From: Treponema sp.
Lineage (GTDB): Bacteria > Spirochaetota > Spirochaetia > Treponematales > Breznakiellaceae
Assembly: GCA_031281855.1 (NCBI GenBank)
Contig: JAITEW010000254.1
Location: 1 to 9,253, forward strand
Direction of reading: 5' to 3'
DNA length: 9,253 bases
This document shows positions 1-6,506 of this stretch, one piece after another (positions within the stretch are counted from its first letter, which is position 1; the number at the start of each line of letters is the position of its first letter). The notes beneath the pieces were generated by a model. The model saw only the letters and a list, made by a program, of their open reading frames with translations. It made no database searches and was not told the origin of the DNA. The position numbers and the translations under genes are program-made.

Positions 1-636
1 CTCGACCTCGGCCACTACGAACGTTTTACTTCCTCCACCCTTTCAAAAAAAATACTCTTCTGCCGTAAGGCGATCATGCTGCTGTTTCTGTTTACTATGT
101 ATATCAACCCCGGCCTGATTCCGGGTTATCTCCTGATTTCAAAACTGCATCTGAATCATTCTTTCTGGGTATATGTAATACCGGGGTTGGTGAGCGTATT
201 TAACCTGATACTGATAAAAACATATATGGAAAACATCCCTCCCGCTTTGGAAGAATCCGCAATGATTGACGGCGCCGGTTTTTTTACATCATATATCAGG
301 ATCGTCCTGCCTGTAAGCAAACCGGTCCTGGCCGCCGTTGCCTTGTTTTCAATAGTCGGAAACTGGAATTCCTACATAGACACAATGCTGTATAACGCGG
401 AAAATTCAAATCTCCATACTCTTTCGTATGTCCTTATGCAATATATACAGAATACCCAGAATACCTGGGAACAATTGAGAAACCTGACATCCCAGGGGAT
501 GTCGGCTCAGGTGATAAACACTACTTCGGTAAAGATGGCGGTAACCGTGGTTTGCATTATTCCCATAGCTTGCGTTTATCCCGTGATCCAGAAGTATTTT
601 GTCAAAGGTATCATGATTGGCGCTATCAAAGGTTAA
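1..636 (+). CDS. Carbohydrate ABC transporter permease, YtcP/LplC type (5' end missing)
   Basis: This is the C-terminal part of an inner-membrane permease subunit of a binding-protein-dependent sugar importer (MalG/UgpE-like). The frame is open from the window's left edge. An internal ATG at 76 is not the start, because the codons before it (LSKK..CRKAIM) match the family's usual LSRK..GRK segment. Counting from that ATG, the EAA loop that contacts the ATPase is at residues 59-86 (EESAMIDGAG, then IRIVLPVSKP). Hydrophobic segments lie near 1-21, 32-48, 83-97 and 153-171. The C-terminus QKYFVKGIMIGAIKG is typical of the YtcP/LplC branch. The gene is followed 27 bases later by an oxidoreductase, a common pairing in sugar-utilisation operons. 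The substrate cannot be told from the sequence. The first 15 or so codons resemble the family poorly and may hold a frameshift or deletion. The gene is more A+T-rich than the right part of the window. Confidence 0.9.
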   Translation, partial: LDLGHYERFTSSTLSKKILFCRKAIMLLFLFTMYINPGLIPGYLLISKLHLNHSFWVYVIPGLVSVFNLILIKTYMENIPPALEESAMIDGAGFFTSYIRIVLPVSKPVLAAVALFSIVGNWNSYIDTMLYNAENSNLHTLSYVLMQYIQNTQNTWEQLRNLTSQGMSAQVINTTSVKMAVTVVCIIPIACVYPVIQKYFVKGIMIGAIKG

Positions 637-650
637 CGGCTTACTAGGCT

Positions 651-656
651 GGTGGA
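651..656 (+). promoter_or_regulatory. Ribosome binding site deciding the oxidoreductase start
   Basis: GGTGGA differs from GGAGGA by one base and lies 7 bases before the ATG at 664. The GTG at 652 overlaps it, and the ATG at 658 is only one base away, so neither could use it. The GTG at 652 has only a weak AGG at 646-648. Confidence 0.5.
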
Positions 657-663
657 AATGCAA

Positions 664-1950
664 ATGAACAAATTGAAGATCGGCGTATTTGGCGGAAGCC
701 GGGGAACCTCGATGATGGAAATCCTTCTCAGGCACCCGGAAGCGGAACTTGCCGCGGTATGCGACAAGTATGTCCCTTTGCTTGACAAGGCGAAAAAAAA
801 GGCGGAAGAAAACGAGCAGCAGGTCGCGGTCTACGAGCGGTTTGACGATTTCCTGAAACACCCGGGGCTTGACGCCGTGGTTCTGGCAAACTACGCCAAC
901 GAACACGCCGTCTACGGGATAAAAGCTCTGGAAGCGGGCAAACACGTTATGAGCGAGGTTTTGGCCTGCGAAACCATGGCCCAGGCGGTGCAGTTAATTG
1001 AGGCAGTTGAAAAATCCGGCAAAGTGTACACCTATGCGGAAAATTATTGTTACATGGATCGTACCTTTGAGATGTGGCGGCGTTACGAGCGGGGGGATAT
1101 TGGGGAAGTAACCTACGGTGAAGGTGAATATGTTCACGATTGTTCGTCTATTACTCCTCAAATAACCTACGGGGACCCCAATCATTGGCGCAACCGCATG
1201 CATCCGTTTTTTTACTGTACCCACAGTTTTGGCCCCCTTATGACCATTACAGGACTGCGGCCTGTTGAAGTAACCGGAATTCAGGCCAGAATTGTAAAAG
1301 AAGCCTTCAAGCGCGGCCTTGGTTCCCTGGGTGGGGGGCCCGCCGGGATTGAAATGGTACGGCTTGAGAACGGCGCGCTGGTTAAAAGTATCCATGGCGG
1401 CTTAAAGCGGGAGCCGGGCAGCATAAACTACGAGGTCTACGGTACGAACGGCTGTATGGAAACCCAGCGCTATGGGCAAGAAAACCTGAATGTTTATAAA
1501 GAAGACGGTAAGGTTTGTCATGGTTCCCTGGAAACGTATATTCCTGAAAAATTCGTTTCCCCGGAGATGGCCGCCAAATTCGGCAGCCACGGCGGCAGCG
1601 ACTTCTTCCCTACGCACTTCTTTATCCAGAGCATACTGGGCCGGCCTGAGGGCAAAAAATACGGCATAGATGTTTATAAGGCAGTGGATATGACCATCAT
1701 CGGCATTTTGGCCTACCGCTCCTGCCTGAACGGCGGCAAACCGGTCAAAGTCCCCAATTTCAAAAACAAAGCTGAACGGGACGCATACCGGAACGACAAC
1801 GCCTGTACCACTCCCGAAGTCGCGGGGGATCAACTCCTGCCTCTTTGCGCCGGCGCCGATCAACTCCCCAAAGTTCCTCCCCAGGCGTATGAGTACATTA
1901 AGCAGCTTTTTCTTGAAGGGAAACAGTATACCGAATACAAGGAGTTCTAG
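664..1950 (+). CDS. Gfo/Idh/MocA family oxidoreductase
   Basis: This is a cytoplasmic NAD(P)-dependent enzyme, probably acting on a sugar or sugar derivative brought in by the adjacent ABC transporter. The N-terminal Rossmann fold begins at KIGVFGGSRG (residues 3-14). The alpha/beta substrate domain follows ENYCYM (126-131), with EGEYVHD (153-159) and HPFFYCTHSFGP (180-191) as likely substrate-pocket segments. The usual EKP cofactor motif reads S-E-V-L at 97-100, so the common lysine is replaced by valine. The ENxCY, GEGxYxHD and THxxGP segments recall GH109-type members as I remember them, so an NAD-using glycosidase is possible. The length, 428 aa, is within the family range. Three in-frame starts exist: GTG 652, ATG 658 and ATG 664. 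I prefer 664 because GGTGGA at 651-656 is correctly spaced and the Rossmann strand follows at once. The exact substrate is unknown. Confidence 0.88.
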   Translation: MNKLKIGVFGGSRGTSMMEILLRHPEAELAAVCDKYVPLLDKAKKKAEENEQQVAVYERFDDFLKHPGLDAVVLANYANEHAVYGIKALEAGKHVMSEVLACETMAQAVQLIEAVEKSGKVYTYAENYCYMDRTFEMWRRYERGDIGEVTYGEGEYVHDCSSITPQITYGDPNHWRNRMHPFFYCTHSFGPLMTITGLRPVEVTGIQARIVKEAFKRGLGSLGGGPAGIEMVRLENGALVKSIHGGLKREPGSINYEVYGTNGCMETQRYGQENLNVYKEDGKVCHGSLETYIPEKFVSPEMAAKFGSHGGSDFFPTHFFIQSILGRPEGKKYGIDVYKAVDMTIIGILAYRSCLNGGKPVKVPNFKNKAERDAYRNDNACTTPEVAGDQLLPLCAGADQLPKVPPQAYEYIKQLFLEGKQYTEYKEF

Positions 1951-1971
1951 CCGCGGTGACCAAAGAAGAGA

Positions 1972-2002
1972 ATGCCTGGAGCAGCCTTTAAGTTTCAGGC
2001 AT
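1972..2002. terminator. Hairpin between convergent genes, possible two-way terminator
   Basis: ATGCCTG at 1972-1978 pairs perfectly with CAGGCAT at 1996-2002. The stem extends inward through G-T, A-T, G-T and C-G pairs to about 11 bp with a 9-base loop. It lies where the oxidoreductase (+) and the DUF4838-like gene (-) meet, and the latter's stop codon falls in the loop. On the - strand it is followed by a pyrimidine-rich ATTCTCTTCTTT; on the + strand only a short CCTTTCC follows. No long U-tract is present, so this is a candidate, not a certain intrinsic terminator. Confidence 0.4.
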
Positions 2003-3019
2003 CCTTTCCATTCTGAAAAGGTTCGGCCTCAGGGGTATGTCCCCGCCTTCCCCTGGGGCTTCGTAGTAGGAAATAAACCCTGTGAAGCCTGATTCCAGGA
2101 GGGCATCAGCTGCGGCGCTTACGGCGATACGGTTTTGTTCCGCAGGGGAAAAGGCCCGGCACGCAGGGCAGGAACACCAGGTTTTTTCATTTCCCCTGTC
2201 GGGCCAGAGGTGGAAGATCCGGAGGTTCCGTCCGTTCCGGAAATATTTTTTCGCTTCTTTTTTGAGTATCCTGAGCGTGGCCGGATTGGTAGGGCAGAAG
2301 TTGATCTCCTTGCGGCGTCTTCCGTCTTCCATGCGGAAACATTCGCTGTGGAACAGAAAAAGACGGCGCGGCAGAAGGAGAGAAAGTTCCCAGCCCCCGG
2401 CTTCGGCGGCCAGGGCATATTCTCCTGCGGACTTTGAGTATTTGCCCGCTGTCTTCAGAGGGAACACCAGGGCATCGCAGCGGTTCCTGGCGGCCCAGGC
2501 GATCAGGGCCTCGCGTTTTCCCGCGGATTTCAGGAAGGGGTTTTTCCGGTCTATCACGTAACGTTTCCAGGGCGCTTTTTCAGGCCCTGTGCCATAAAAA
2601 CGCGAAGGTTCGCTGGCCCCCGGAGACGCCAAGGGGTACACAGCCGGTTTGTCCGCACAAGGTGGGAGCAGTTCCTTTCCCGGCTCGGGCCAGCGTATTC
2701 CCAAAGCAGCAAGAAAACTGTAGATCCCGTTACAAAGCCCCCTGGAGGACTCGCCGTAAATCTCGACCCGCTCGGGTCCGGCCCGCCAGCTAAAGCCGTT
2801 CTGTTCCGCAGGGCCCTGCTCACTGTTGAGGACAATAACCGGGACGCTTGGAGGAGGCGCGGGGCCTGACGCATCGGCCAGGGCCGGCGGGGGCGAAGAA
2901 AGCCCCGCCTGTTTCCTGAGAAGCCCGATGCAGCGCGCCGCATCTTCCGCCGCTTTTTTCACCCCAGGGTCCTGAGGGAGAAGGATAACCCAGCCTTTGG
3001 AAACGTCAAAATCTGCCAT
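1988..3019 (-). CDS. DUF4838-like protein with alpha-glucuronidase-N-like front, apparently truncated
   Basis: Function is not established. Residues 1-120 resemble the domain that precedes many bacterial glycosidases (alpha-glucuronidase/GH20 N-terminal type): IVLNSE near 62-67, a GF pair at 75-76, then YGESSRGLCNGIYSFLAALG and IRWPEPGKE at 88-115. Residues 150-335 look like a DUF4838 domain, with FCPTNP at 241-246 and HLWPDRGNEKTWCSCPACR at 270-288, a compact CxCxxC motif. No signal peptide is visible, so the product is probably cytoplasmic. At 343 aa it is short: after RPNLFRMER, where relatives as I recall them continue with further conserved sequence, it stops within four residues. It begins 4 bases after the Ldh_2 stop codon with only a weak GGGA upstream, so it probably depends on translational coupling. 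It is strongly G+C-rich in its 5' half. It may be a remnant or a short family branch. Confidence 0.65.
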   Translation of the reverse strand: MADFDVSKGWVILLPQDPGVKKAAEDAARCIGLLRKQAGLSSPPPALADASGPAPPPSVPVIVLNSEQGPAEQNGFSWRAGPERVEIYGESSRGLCNGIYSFLAALGIRWPEPGKELLPPCADKPAVYPLASPGASEPSRFYGTGPEKAPWKRYVIDRKNPFLKSAGKREALIAWAARNRCDALVFPLKTAGKYSKSAGEYALAAEAGGWELSLLLPRRLFLFHSECFRMEDGRRRKEINFCPTNPATLRILKKEAKKYFRNGRNLRIFHLWPDRGNEKTWCSCPACRAFSPAEQNRIAVSAAADALLESGFTGFISYYEAPGEGGDIPLRPNLFRMERMPET

Positions 3020-3023
3020 GCTG

Positions 3024-4142
3024 TTATTTTTCCCAAGAGAACCTAAAGTCCACCTTCCATTCGTCCCTGGCGGCTTCCAGGGAAGAGCGGACCGCGGGGT
3101 TGAGGGGTATACCTGTCTTGCTCCGTTCCAGGAAGGCCAGGTATTCCTTTTCCCCTGCGGTGTAGATCCTGGTCTGGCCTTCGGCCTTTTTGGAAGCCCG
3201 CAGTTCCCGCAGTATGGCGCCTGAAGTTTTCTTAAATTCCCCGGGGTCGGTAAAGGCGTTTATTTGGATGGCGAGGAACCAGTGGCCTAAATGATAGGGC
3301 CGCCGGCTGCCGTCGGCGTTGACGCCCGTGAGGGCCTTGAGGAACGAGCCCCCCTGGAGGGCTGCGGACAGCACTTCCACTACTGTTGCCCAGCCGTAGC
3401 CCTTGTAACCCGCCAGTTCCTCCCCTATACCGCCCAGGGGGGTAAGGGCGCAGGTACCCGCCACAAGGCCCTTGAGGGCCGTATTCGGATCCGTAACCCC
3501 CTTTCCCTTTTCATCGATAACCCAGCCTGAAGGCATGGTTTTGTTGATCCTGGCGTAGTGCTCGATCTTGCCCCGCTGGGTGATTGACGTGGCGCAGTCG
3601 ATCACAAAGGGGAATTCCTCGTCTGTAGGAAAACCGATGGTAAGGGGGTTGGTGCCCAGCATGTTTTCCACCCCGAAAGTAGGGGCTATGGAAGGCCGGG
3701 CATTGGTCCCGGTAAAGCAGATCATGTCCTCTTTGGCGGCCATGAGGGCGTAGTAGCCCGCTATGCCGTAGTGGGTGGAATTCCGCACCGCAACCATGGC
3801 GAGGCCGCATTTTTTGGCCTTTTCAATAGCCATCTTCATGGAGCGCACGCCAATGACATGGCCCATTCCGTCGTGGCCGTCTATGACCGCTGTAGAAGGG
3901 GTTTCCCTGACAATTTCAAAATTTGTTTTTACGAATTGAATCCCTTCTTTTATCCGGTCCAGGTATATGGGCTTGAGCCGTCCCACGCCGTGGGAGTCTA
4001 TTCCCCGTTTGTCCGATTCGATAAGCACGTCGGCGCAGATCCCCGCTTCTTCCGCAGGGACCCCGGCGGCGATGAACGTGAGGCGCATGAATTCATGCAT
4101 CTCATCGAAAGGCGCGTATACGGTTTCATTATTCTGGGGCAC
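3024..4142 (-). CDS. Ldh_2-family (malate/L-lactate dehydrogenase type) oxidoreductase
   Basis: This is a cytoplasmic NAD(P)H-dependent 2-hydroxyacid/2-ketoacid oxidoreductase of the Ldh_2 family, which includes malate, L-lactate, ureidoglycolate, sulfolactate and 2,3-diketogulonate enzymes; the exact substrate is not readable. Key motifs are DSHGVGRL at 49-56 with the catalytic His, NSTHYGIAGYY at 121-131, GTNPL at 163-167, DCATS at 182-186 and the GYKGYGWA segment near 248-255. The longest frame starts at a TTG at 4157, but that TTG would place the ideal AGGAGG (4149-4154) inside the gene. A GTG at 4142 lies 6 bases after this site and is the better start, giving 372 aa, slightly longer than the usual 330-360. 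A promoter lies just upstream, and the DUF4838-like gene follows almost without a gap. Ketoacid or uronate metabolism is a guess from that neighbour. Confidence 0.9.
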   Translation of the reverse strand: MPQNNETVYAPFDEMHEFMRLTFIAAGVPAEEAGICADVLIESDKRGIDSHGVGRLKPIYLDRIKEGIQFVKTNFEIVRETPSTAVIDGHDGMGHVIGVRSMKMAIEKAKKCGLAMVAVRNSTHYGIAGYYALMAAKEDMICFTGTNARPSIAPTFGVENMLGTNPLTIGFPTDEEFPFVIDCATSITQRGKIEHYARINKTMPSGWVIDEKGKGVTDPNTALKGLVAGTCALTPLGGIGEELAGYKGYGWATVVEVLSAALQGGSFLKALTGVNADGSRRPYHLGHWFLAIQINAFTDPGEFKKTSGAILRELRASKKAEGQTRIYTAGEKEYLAFLERSKTGIPLNPAVRSSLEAARDEWKVDFRFSWEK

Positions 4143-4148
4143 AGTAAT

Positions 4149-4154
4149 CCTCCT
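4149..4154 (-). promoter_or_regulatory. Strong ribosome binding site fixing the Ldh_2 GTG start
   Basis: A perfect AGGAGG on the - strand lies 6 bases before the GTG at 4142-4140. It rules out the upstream TTG at 4157 as the main start, since the site would then be inside the coding region. Confidence 0.8.
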
Positions 4155-4163
4155 CAACTATAT

Positions 4164-4175
4164 TCATTATAATGA
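4164..4175. repeat. 12-bp perfect palindrome over the -10 box, candidate operator
   Basis: TCATTATAATGA at 4164-4175 is its own reverse complement and contains the TATAAT of the Ldh_2 promoter. A repressor bound here would block the promoter. An A+T-rich palindrome of this size could also arise by chance, so an operator role is only suggested. Confidence 0.3.
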
Positions 4176-4195
4176 TAAGAGCCGCTTTCAGCCAA
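4166..4195 (-). promoter_or_regulatory. Sigma-70-type promoter for the Ldh_2 / DUF4838 pair
   Basis: On the - strand TTGGCT (4190-4195; 4 of 6 matches to TTGACA) and a perfect TATAAT (4166-4171) are separated by 18 bases. Transcription would begin near 4159, leaving a leader of about 17 bases that carries the AGGAGG site. The 77-base gap after the M24 peptidase gene is consistent with a separate transcription unit. The -10 box is embedded in a 12-bp palindrome. Confidence 0.6.
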
Positions 4196-4219
4196 TATCC
4201 TGACGGAACTACCGGTTTG

Positions 4220-5338
4220 TCAGAGCCGAATGATCCGGGAATTTGTCAGAACTTCCGCGCCGGTTTCGGTAATGAGAATATCATTTTCCAGGCGGCAGCC
4301 CCCGTGGACCGAATCGTACAGCCCGGGTTCAAGGGTAAAGACCATCCCAGGTTCCAGGACCCACTCGTTGTCCGCCCGGCTCCGGACAGCGGGGGCTTCG
4401 TGGGCTTCCAGGCCGATGCCGTGGCCCAGGCCGTGGGGCATTATCTTCTTCGCCTTAGCGAAATGGGTGTCCACAGCTATGGCGATCTCCTTTGCCGAAA
4501 CGCCGGGACCGGCCATTGACAGGGCAATGGCGTAGGCCTTCTCTGTCAGAGACAGCATCCGTTCCTGCTGTTTCGAGAGCGGCCCCCTGGCGAAGGTGAG
4601 GGTCACGTCGCTGGTGTACCCTGCGTACTTGATTCCGTAGTCCAGTATGGAAAGACCCTGCCCGCCAAAGGCGCCGCCGGTATAGGCAGGAAAGGCGTGG
4701 ATGCCGAAGCTCCGTTCCGGTCCCGCCGCGAGGGTCTCAAAACCGGTGCCTTCGCAGCCCCGTTTCCGGCCTTCGGCGTCGATAAAAAGGGCTATATCGG
4801 TTTCTGTTTTGAGTTTTCCTGAACGGACGTGTTTTTCCACCAGATCCGTTATAGCGCAGGTTAGGGCCGAAACTTTCCGGTAGATCTTCAACTCCTCATC
4901 ATCCTTAACGGCCCGTCCTTTTTCCAGTTCCGGCCAGATCCCGTTTTCCCTGCATATCACGTCAAAGCCGGAAAGTTCTTCAACATATTTGAGGAATTGG
5001 GGATACGGTGTGGACGGCGGGATTTCTATCCTGGACCCTGCGGGGATTTTCAGCAGCTCGGCGGCGCTTTTCAGGGCCTTTATGGGCCTCCGCTCGAATT
5101 CGGTGTAAGGGATCACGGAATCAGCCTGGGCGTAGAGCATGGCCATGTTGATATCCCAGGGAACCAGGAGGCTTTTCCGGCCTACAGAAAGGAAAAGAAG
5201 GGCGTCTCCGGGCTGTCCCGAAAGCCAGCGTACCGCGGGATCACGGGAGTTTTCGAAATCCTCGATCATGACCAGGACTATATTTTCCTGGGCCATATAG
5301 TCGTATATTTTTGACCGCCGTTTTTCGTAGCCGCTCAT
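4220..5338 (-). CDS. M24-family metallopeptidase, Xaa-Pro aminopeptidase-like
   Basis: This is a cytoplasmic dinuclear-metal peptidase of the pita-bread fold, expected to remove N-terminal residues before proline or to act as a dipeptidase. An N-terminal creatinase-like domain covers about 1-145 (DPAVRWLSGQ near 33-42) and the catalytic M24 domain covers 150-372. All five metal ligands can be placed: D233 (ILDYG), D244 (GYTSDVTLTF), H306 (PHGLGHGIG), E337 (TLEPG) and E351 (RLENDILIT). H313 in HEAP is the usual extra catalytic His. With an intact metal site, the protein should be active. The length, 372 aa, is normal. Its ATG overlaps the aldolase stop as ATGA, with GGAGGGG at 5343-5349 as binding site, so the two genes are co-transcribed and coupled. 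Prolidase against aminopeptidase specificity cannot be decided from sequence alone. Confidence 0.92.
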   Translation of the reverse strand: MSGYEKRRSKIYDYMAQENIVLVMIEDFENSRDPAVRWLSGQPGDALLFLSVGRKSLLVPWDINMAMLYAQADSVIPYTEFERRPIKALKSAAELLKIPAGSRIEIPPSTPYPQFLKYVEELSGFDVICRENGIWPELEKGRAVKDDEELKIYRKVSALTCAITDLVEKHVRSGKLKTETDIALFIDAEGRKRGCEGTGFETLAAGPERSFGIHAFPAYTGGAFGGQGLSILDYGIKYAGYTSDVTLTFARGPLSKQQERMLSLTEKAYAIALSMAGPGVSAKEIAIAVDTHFAKAKKIMPHGLGHGIGLEAHEAPAVRSRADNEWVLEPGMVFTLEPGLYDSVHGGCRLENDILITETGAEVLTNSRIIRL

Positions 5339-6369
5339 AAGGCCCCTCCAAAAGCTTCCCGGGAAACAGCGAGAATAGTTTCAACTTCCCTGTCCCTGAT
5401 CCAGTAATGGGTTACGAACCTGAACCCCCCCCGATCCGGGGCGTTGATGAGTATGCCGCGGCTTTTGAAATAATCCGTTATTTTCGCCGCTCTTGTTTCA
5501 TCCGCCCCCGGAGGCCAGGTAAAAAATACCATGTTGATGTCGGCTTCTTCAGGCTTGATGATGATGCCGGGGATTTCCGCCAGCTTCGCCGCCAGGTTCT
5601 TCGCCTGTTGGTGATCTTCCTCAAGGCGCCCTGTGTGTTCGGTCAGCGCCAGAATCCCGGCAGCGGCCAGAATCCCGGCCTGCCGCATCCCGCCGCCCAT
5701 GATCTTCCGTTTCATCCTGGCTTCATCGACAAAAGCCCTGGGCCCCGCAAGGAGGGAACCCACAGGAGCGCAGAGCCCTTTTGAAAGGCAGAACATCACC
5801 GAATCTACCAGTGCGGCGATGTTTTTAGGATCTGTTTTCAGGGCCGCCGCGGCGTTGAAGATCCGGGCGCCGTCCAGGTGCACCGGCAGCTTCCATTTAT
5901 CCGCAACCGCCCGGACTTCATTCATGGCCTTGAGGCTTACCGCCTTTCCCAGGGAATGGGCGTTTTCAAGGCAGATAAGGGAAGTCGCCGGGGTGTGGAG
6001 TTCCCGTTTCCTCAGCCGCGCTTCAAGGGCGGTTCCGGTAAGGACCCCGTCAGGCGCAGGGATAGTCCGGGTCTGCACCCCGGCAATCGTGGAAGCCGCC
6101 CCTGCTTCGTGCTGGATAATGTGGCATTCCTCGCCCAGGATCACCTCGGTCCCCCTTGGGGCCCAGGTAAAAAGGGCCAGTTGGTTTCCGAAGGTCCCGG
6201 AAGGAACAAAAACCGCCCCTTCTTTACCAAGCATTTCAGCGCCCAGCCTTTCCAGTCTGTTAACAGTAGGATCATCGCCGTAAACATCATCCCCTACTTC
6301 CGCCTCCGCCATAGCCTTGCGCATCGCAGGCGTCGGCTGAGTTACCGTGTCGCTCCGTATGTCGATCAT
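5335..6369 (-). CDS. ltaE: Low-specificity L-threonine aldolase
   Basis: This is a PLP-dependent cytoplasmic enzyme of the beta-eliminating lyase family that splits L-threonine or L-allo-threonine into glycine and acetaldehyde. With the start at 6369 the protein is 344 aa, the usual size. It begins MIDIRSDTVTQPTPAMR, the classic family N-terminus. Other landmarks are DVYGDDPTVNRLE at 28-40, SGTFGNQ at 57-63, H87 (cofactor stacking), HLDGARIFNAA at 164-174 and the PLP lysine K197 in FCLSKGLCAPVGS. An ATG at 6387 would add six residues unlike the family. AGGGGGA at 6373-6379 serves the inner ATG, although its 3-base spacing is short. The gene overlaps the following peptidase gene by ATGA. No standard promoter is evident in the 137-base gap before it, so it may be read through from glmS. 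The symbol is by family; activity on other 3-hydroxy amino acids is possible. Confidence 0.92.
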   Translation of the reverse strand: MIDIRSDTVTQPTPAMRKAMAEAEVGDDVYGDDPTVNRLERLGAEMLGKEGAVFVPSGTFGNQLALFTWAPRGTEVILGEECHIIQHEAGAASTIAGVQTRTIPAPDGVLTGTALEARLRKRELHTPATSLICLENAHSLGKAVSLKAMNEVRAVADKWKLPVHLDGARIFNAAAALKTDPKNIAALVDSVMFCLSKGLCAPVGSLLAGPRAFVDEARMKRKIMGGGMRQAGILAAAGILALTEHTGRLEEDHQQAKNLAAKLAEIPGIIIKPEEADINMVFFTWPPGADETRAAKITDYFKSRGILINAPDRGGFRFVTHYWIRDREVETILAVSREAFGGAL

Positions 6370-6428
6370 CGTTCCCCCTAGGGACATTATTCCTGATTAT
6401 GCCCTTTCTGGGAAGAACCGGCAGCGTC

Positions 6429-6473
6429 AAAGCCGCCCGGCGTGCGCCTGCCCGGGAGGTCCCTCAGGGGCTT
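6429..6473 (-). terminator. G+C-rich inverted repeat between glmS and the aldolase, weak terminator candidate
   Basis: In the 137-base gap, AAGCC (6430-6434) pairs with GGCTT (6469-6473), and inside it CCTG (6447-6450) pairs with CAGG (6465-6468). On the - strand the outer stem ends in GGCTTT, a very short T-run. The pairing is imperfect, so this could be partial termination after glmS or simply structured spacer. I see no small gene in the gap. Confidence 0.22.
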
Positions 6474-6506
6474 CGAGGCGTGATTACGGGTCAAGTTTAG
6501 GCCGGC

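Noticed and set aside
1402..1863. Antisense open frame within the oxidoreductase gene
   Set aside because: It has no recognisable motif and lies wholly under a well-supported family member on the other strand.
2082..2943. Several long open frames on both strands over the DUF4838-like gene
   Set aside because: They are arginine- and proline-rich shadows of a G+C-rich gene, without family resemblance or ribosome sites; the - strand frame at 1988-3019 alone shows recognisable domains.
4143..4157. TTG start of the Ldh_2 gene at 4157
   Set aside because: It would put the perfect AGGAGG inside the coding region; the GTG at 4142 is correctly spaced from that site.
5649..5679. CCAGAATCCCGGC direct repeat, period 18, inside the aldolase gene
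   Set aside because: It encodes the AGILAA-AGILAL helix that is a normal part of threonine aldolases (RQAGxLAAAG), so it is explained by the protein.
6396..6430. TTGACG (6425-6430) and CATAAT (6396-6401) on the - strand as a promoter for the aldolase
   Set aside because: The spacer is 23 bases, too long for a normal sigma-70 promoter, and no better -35 or -10 partner is present.
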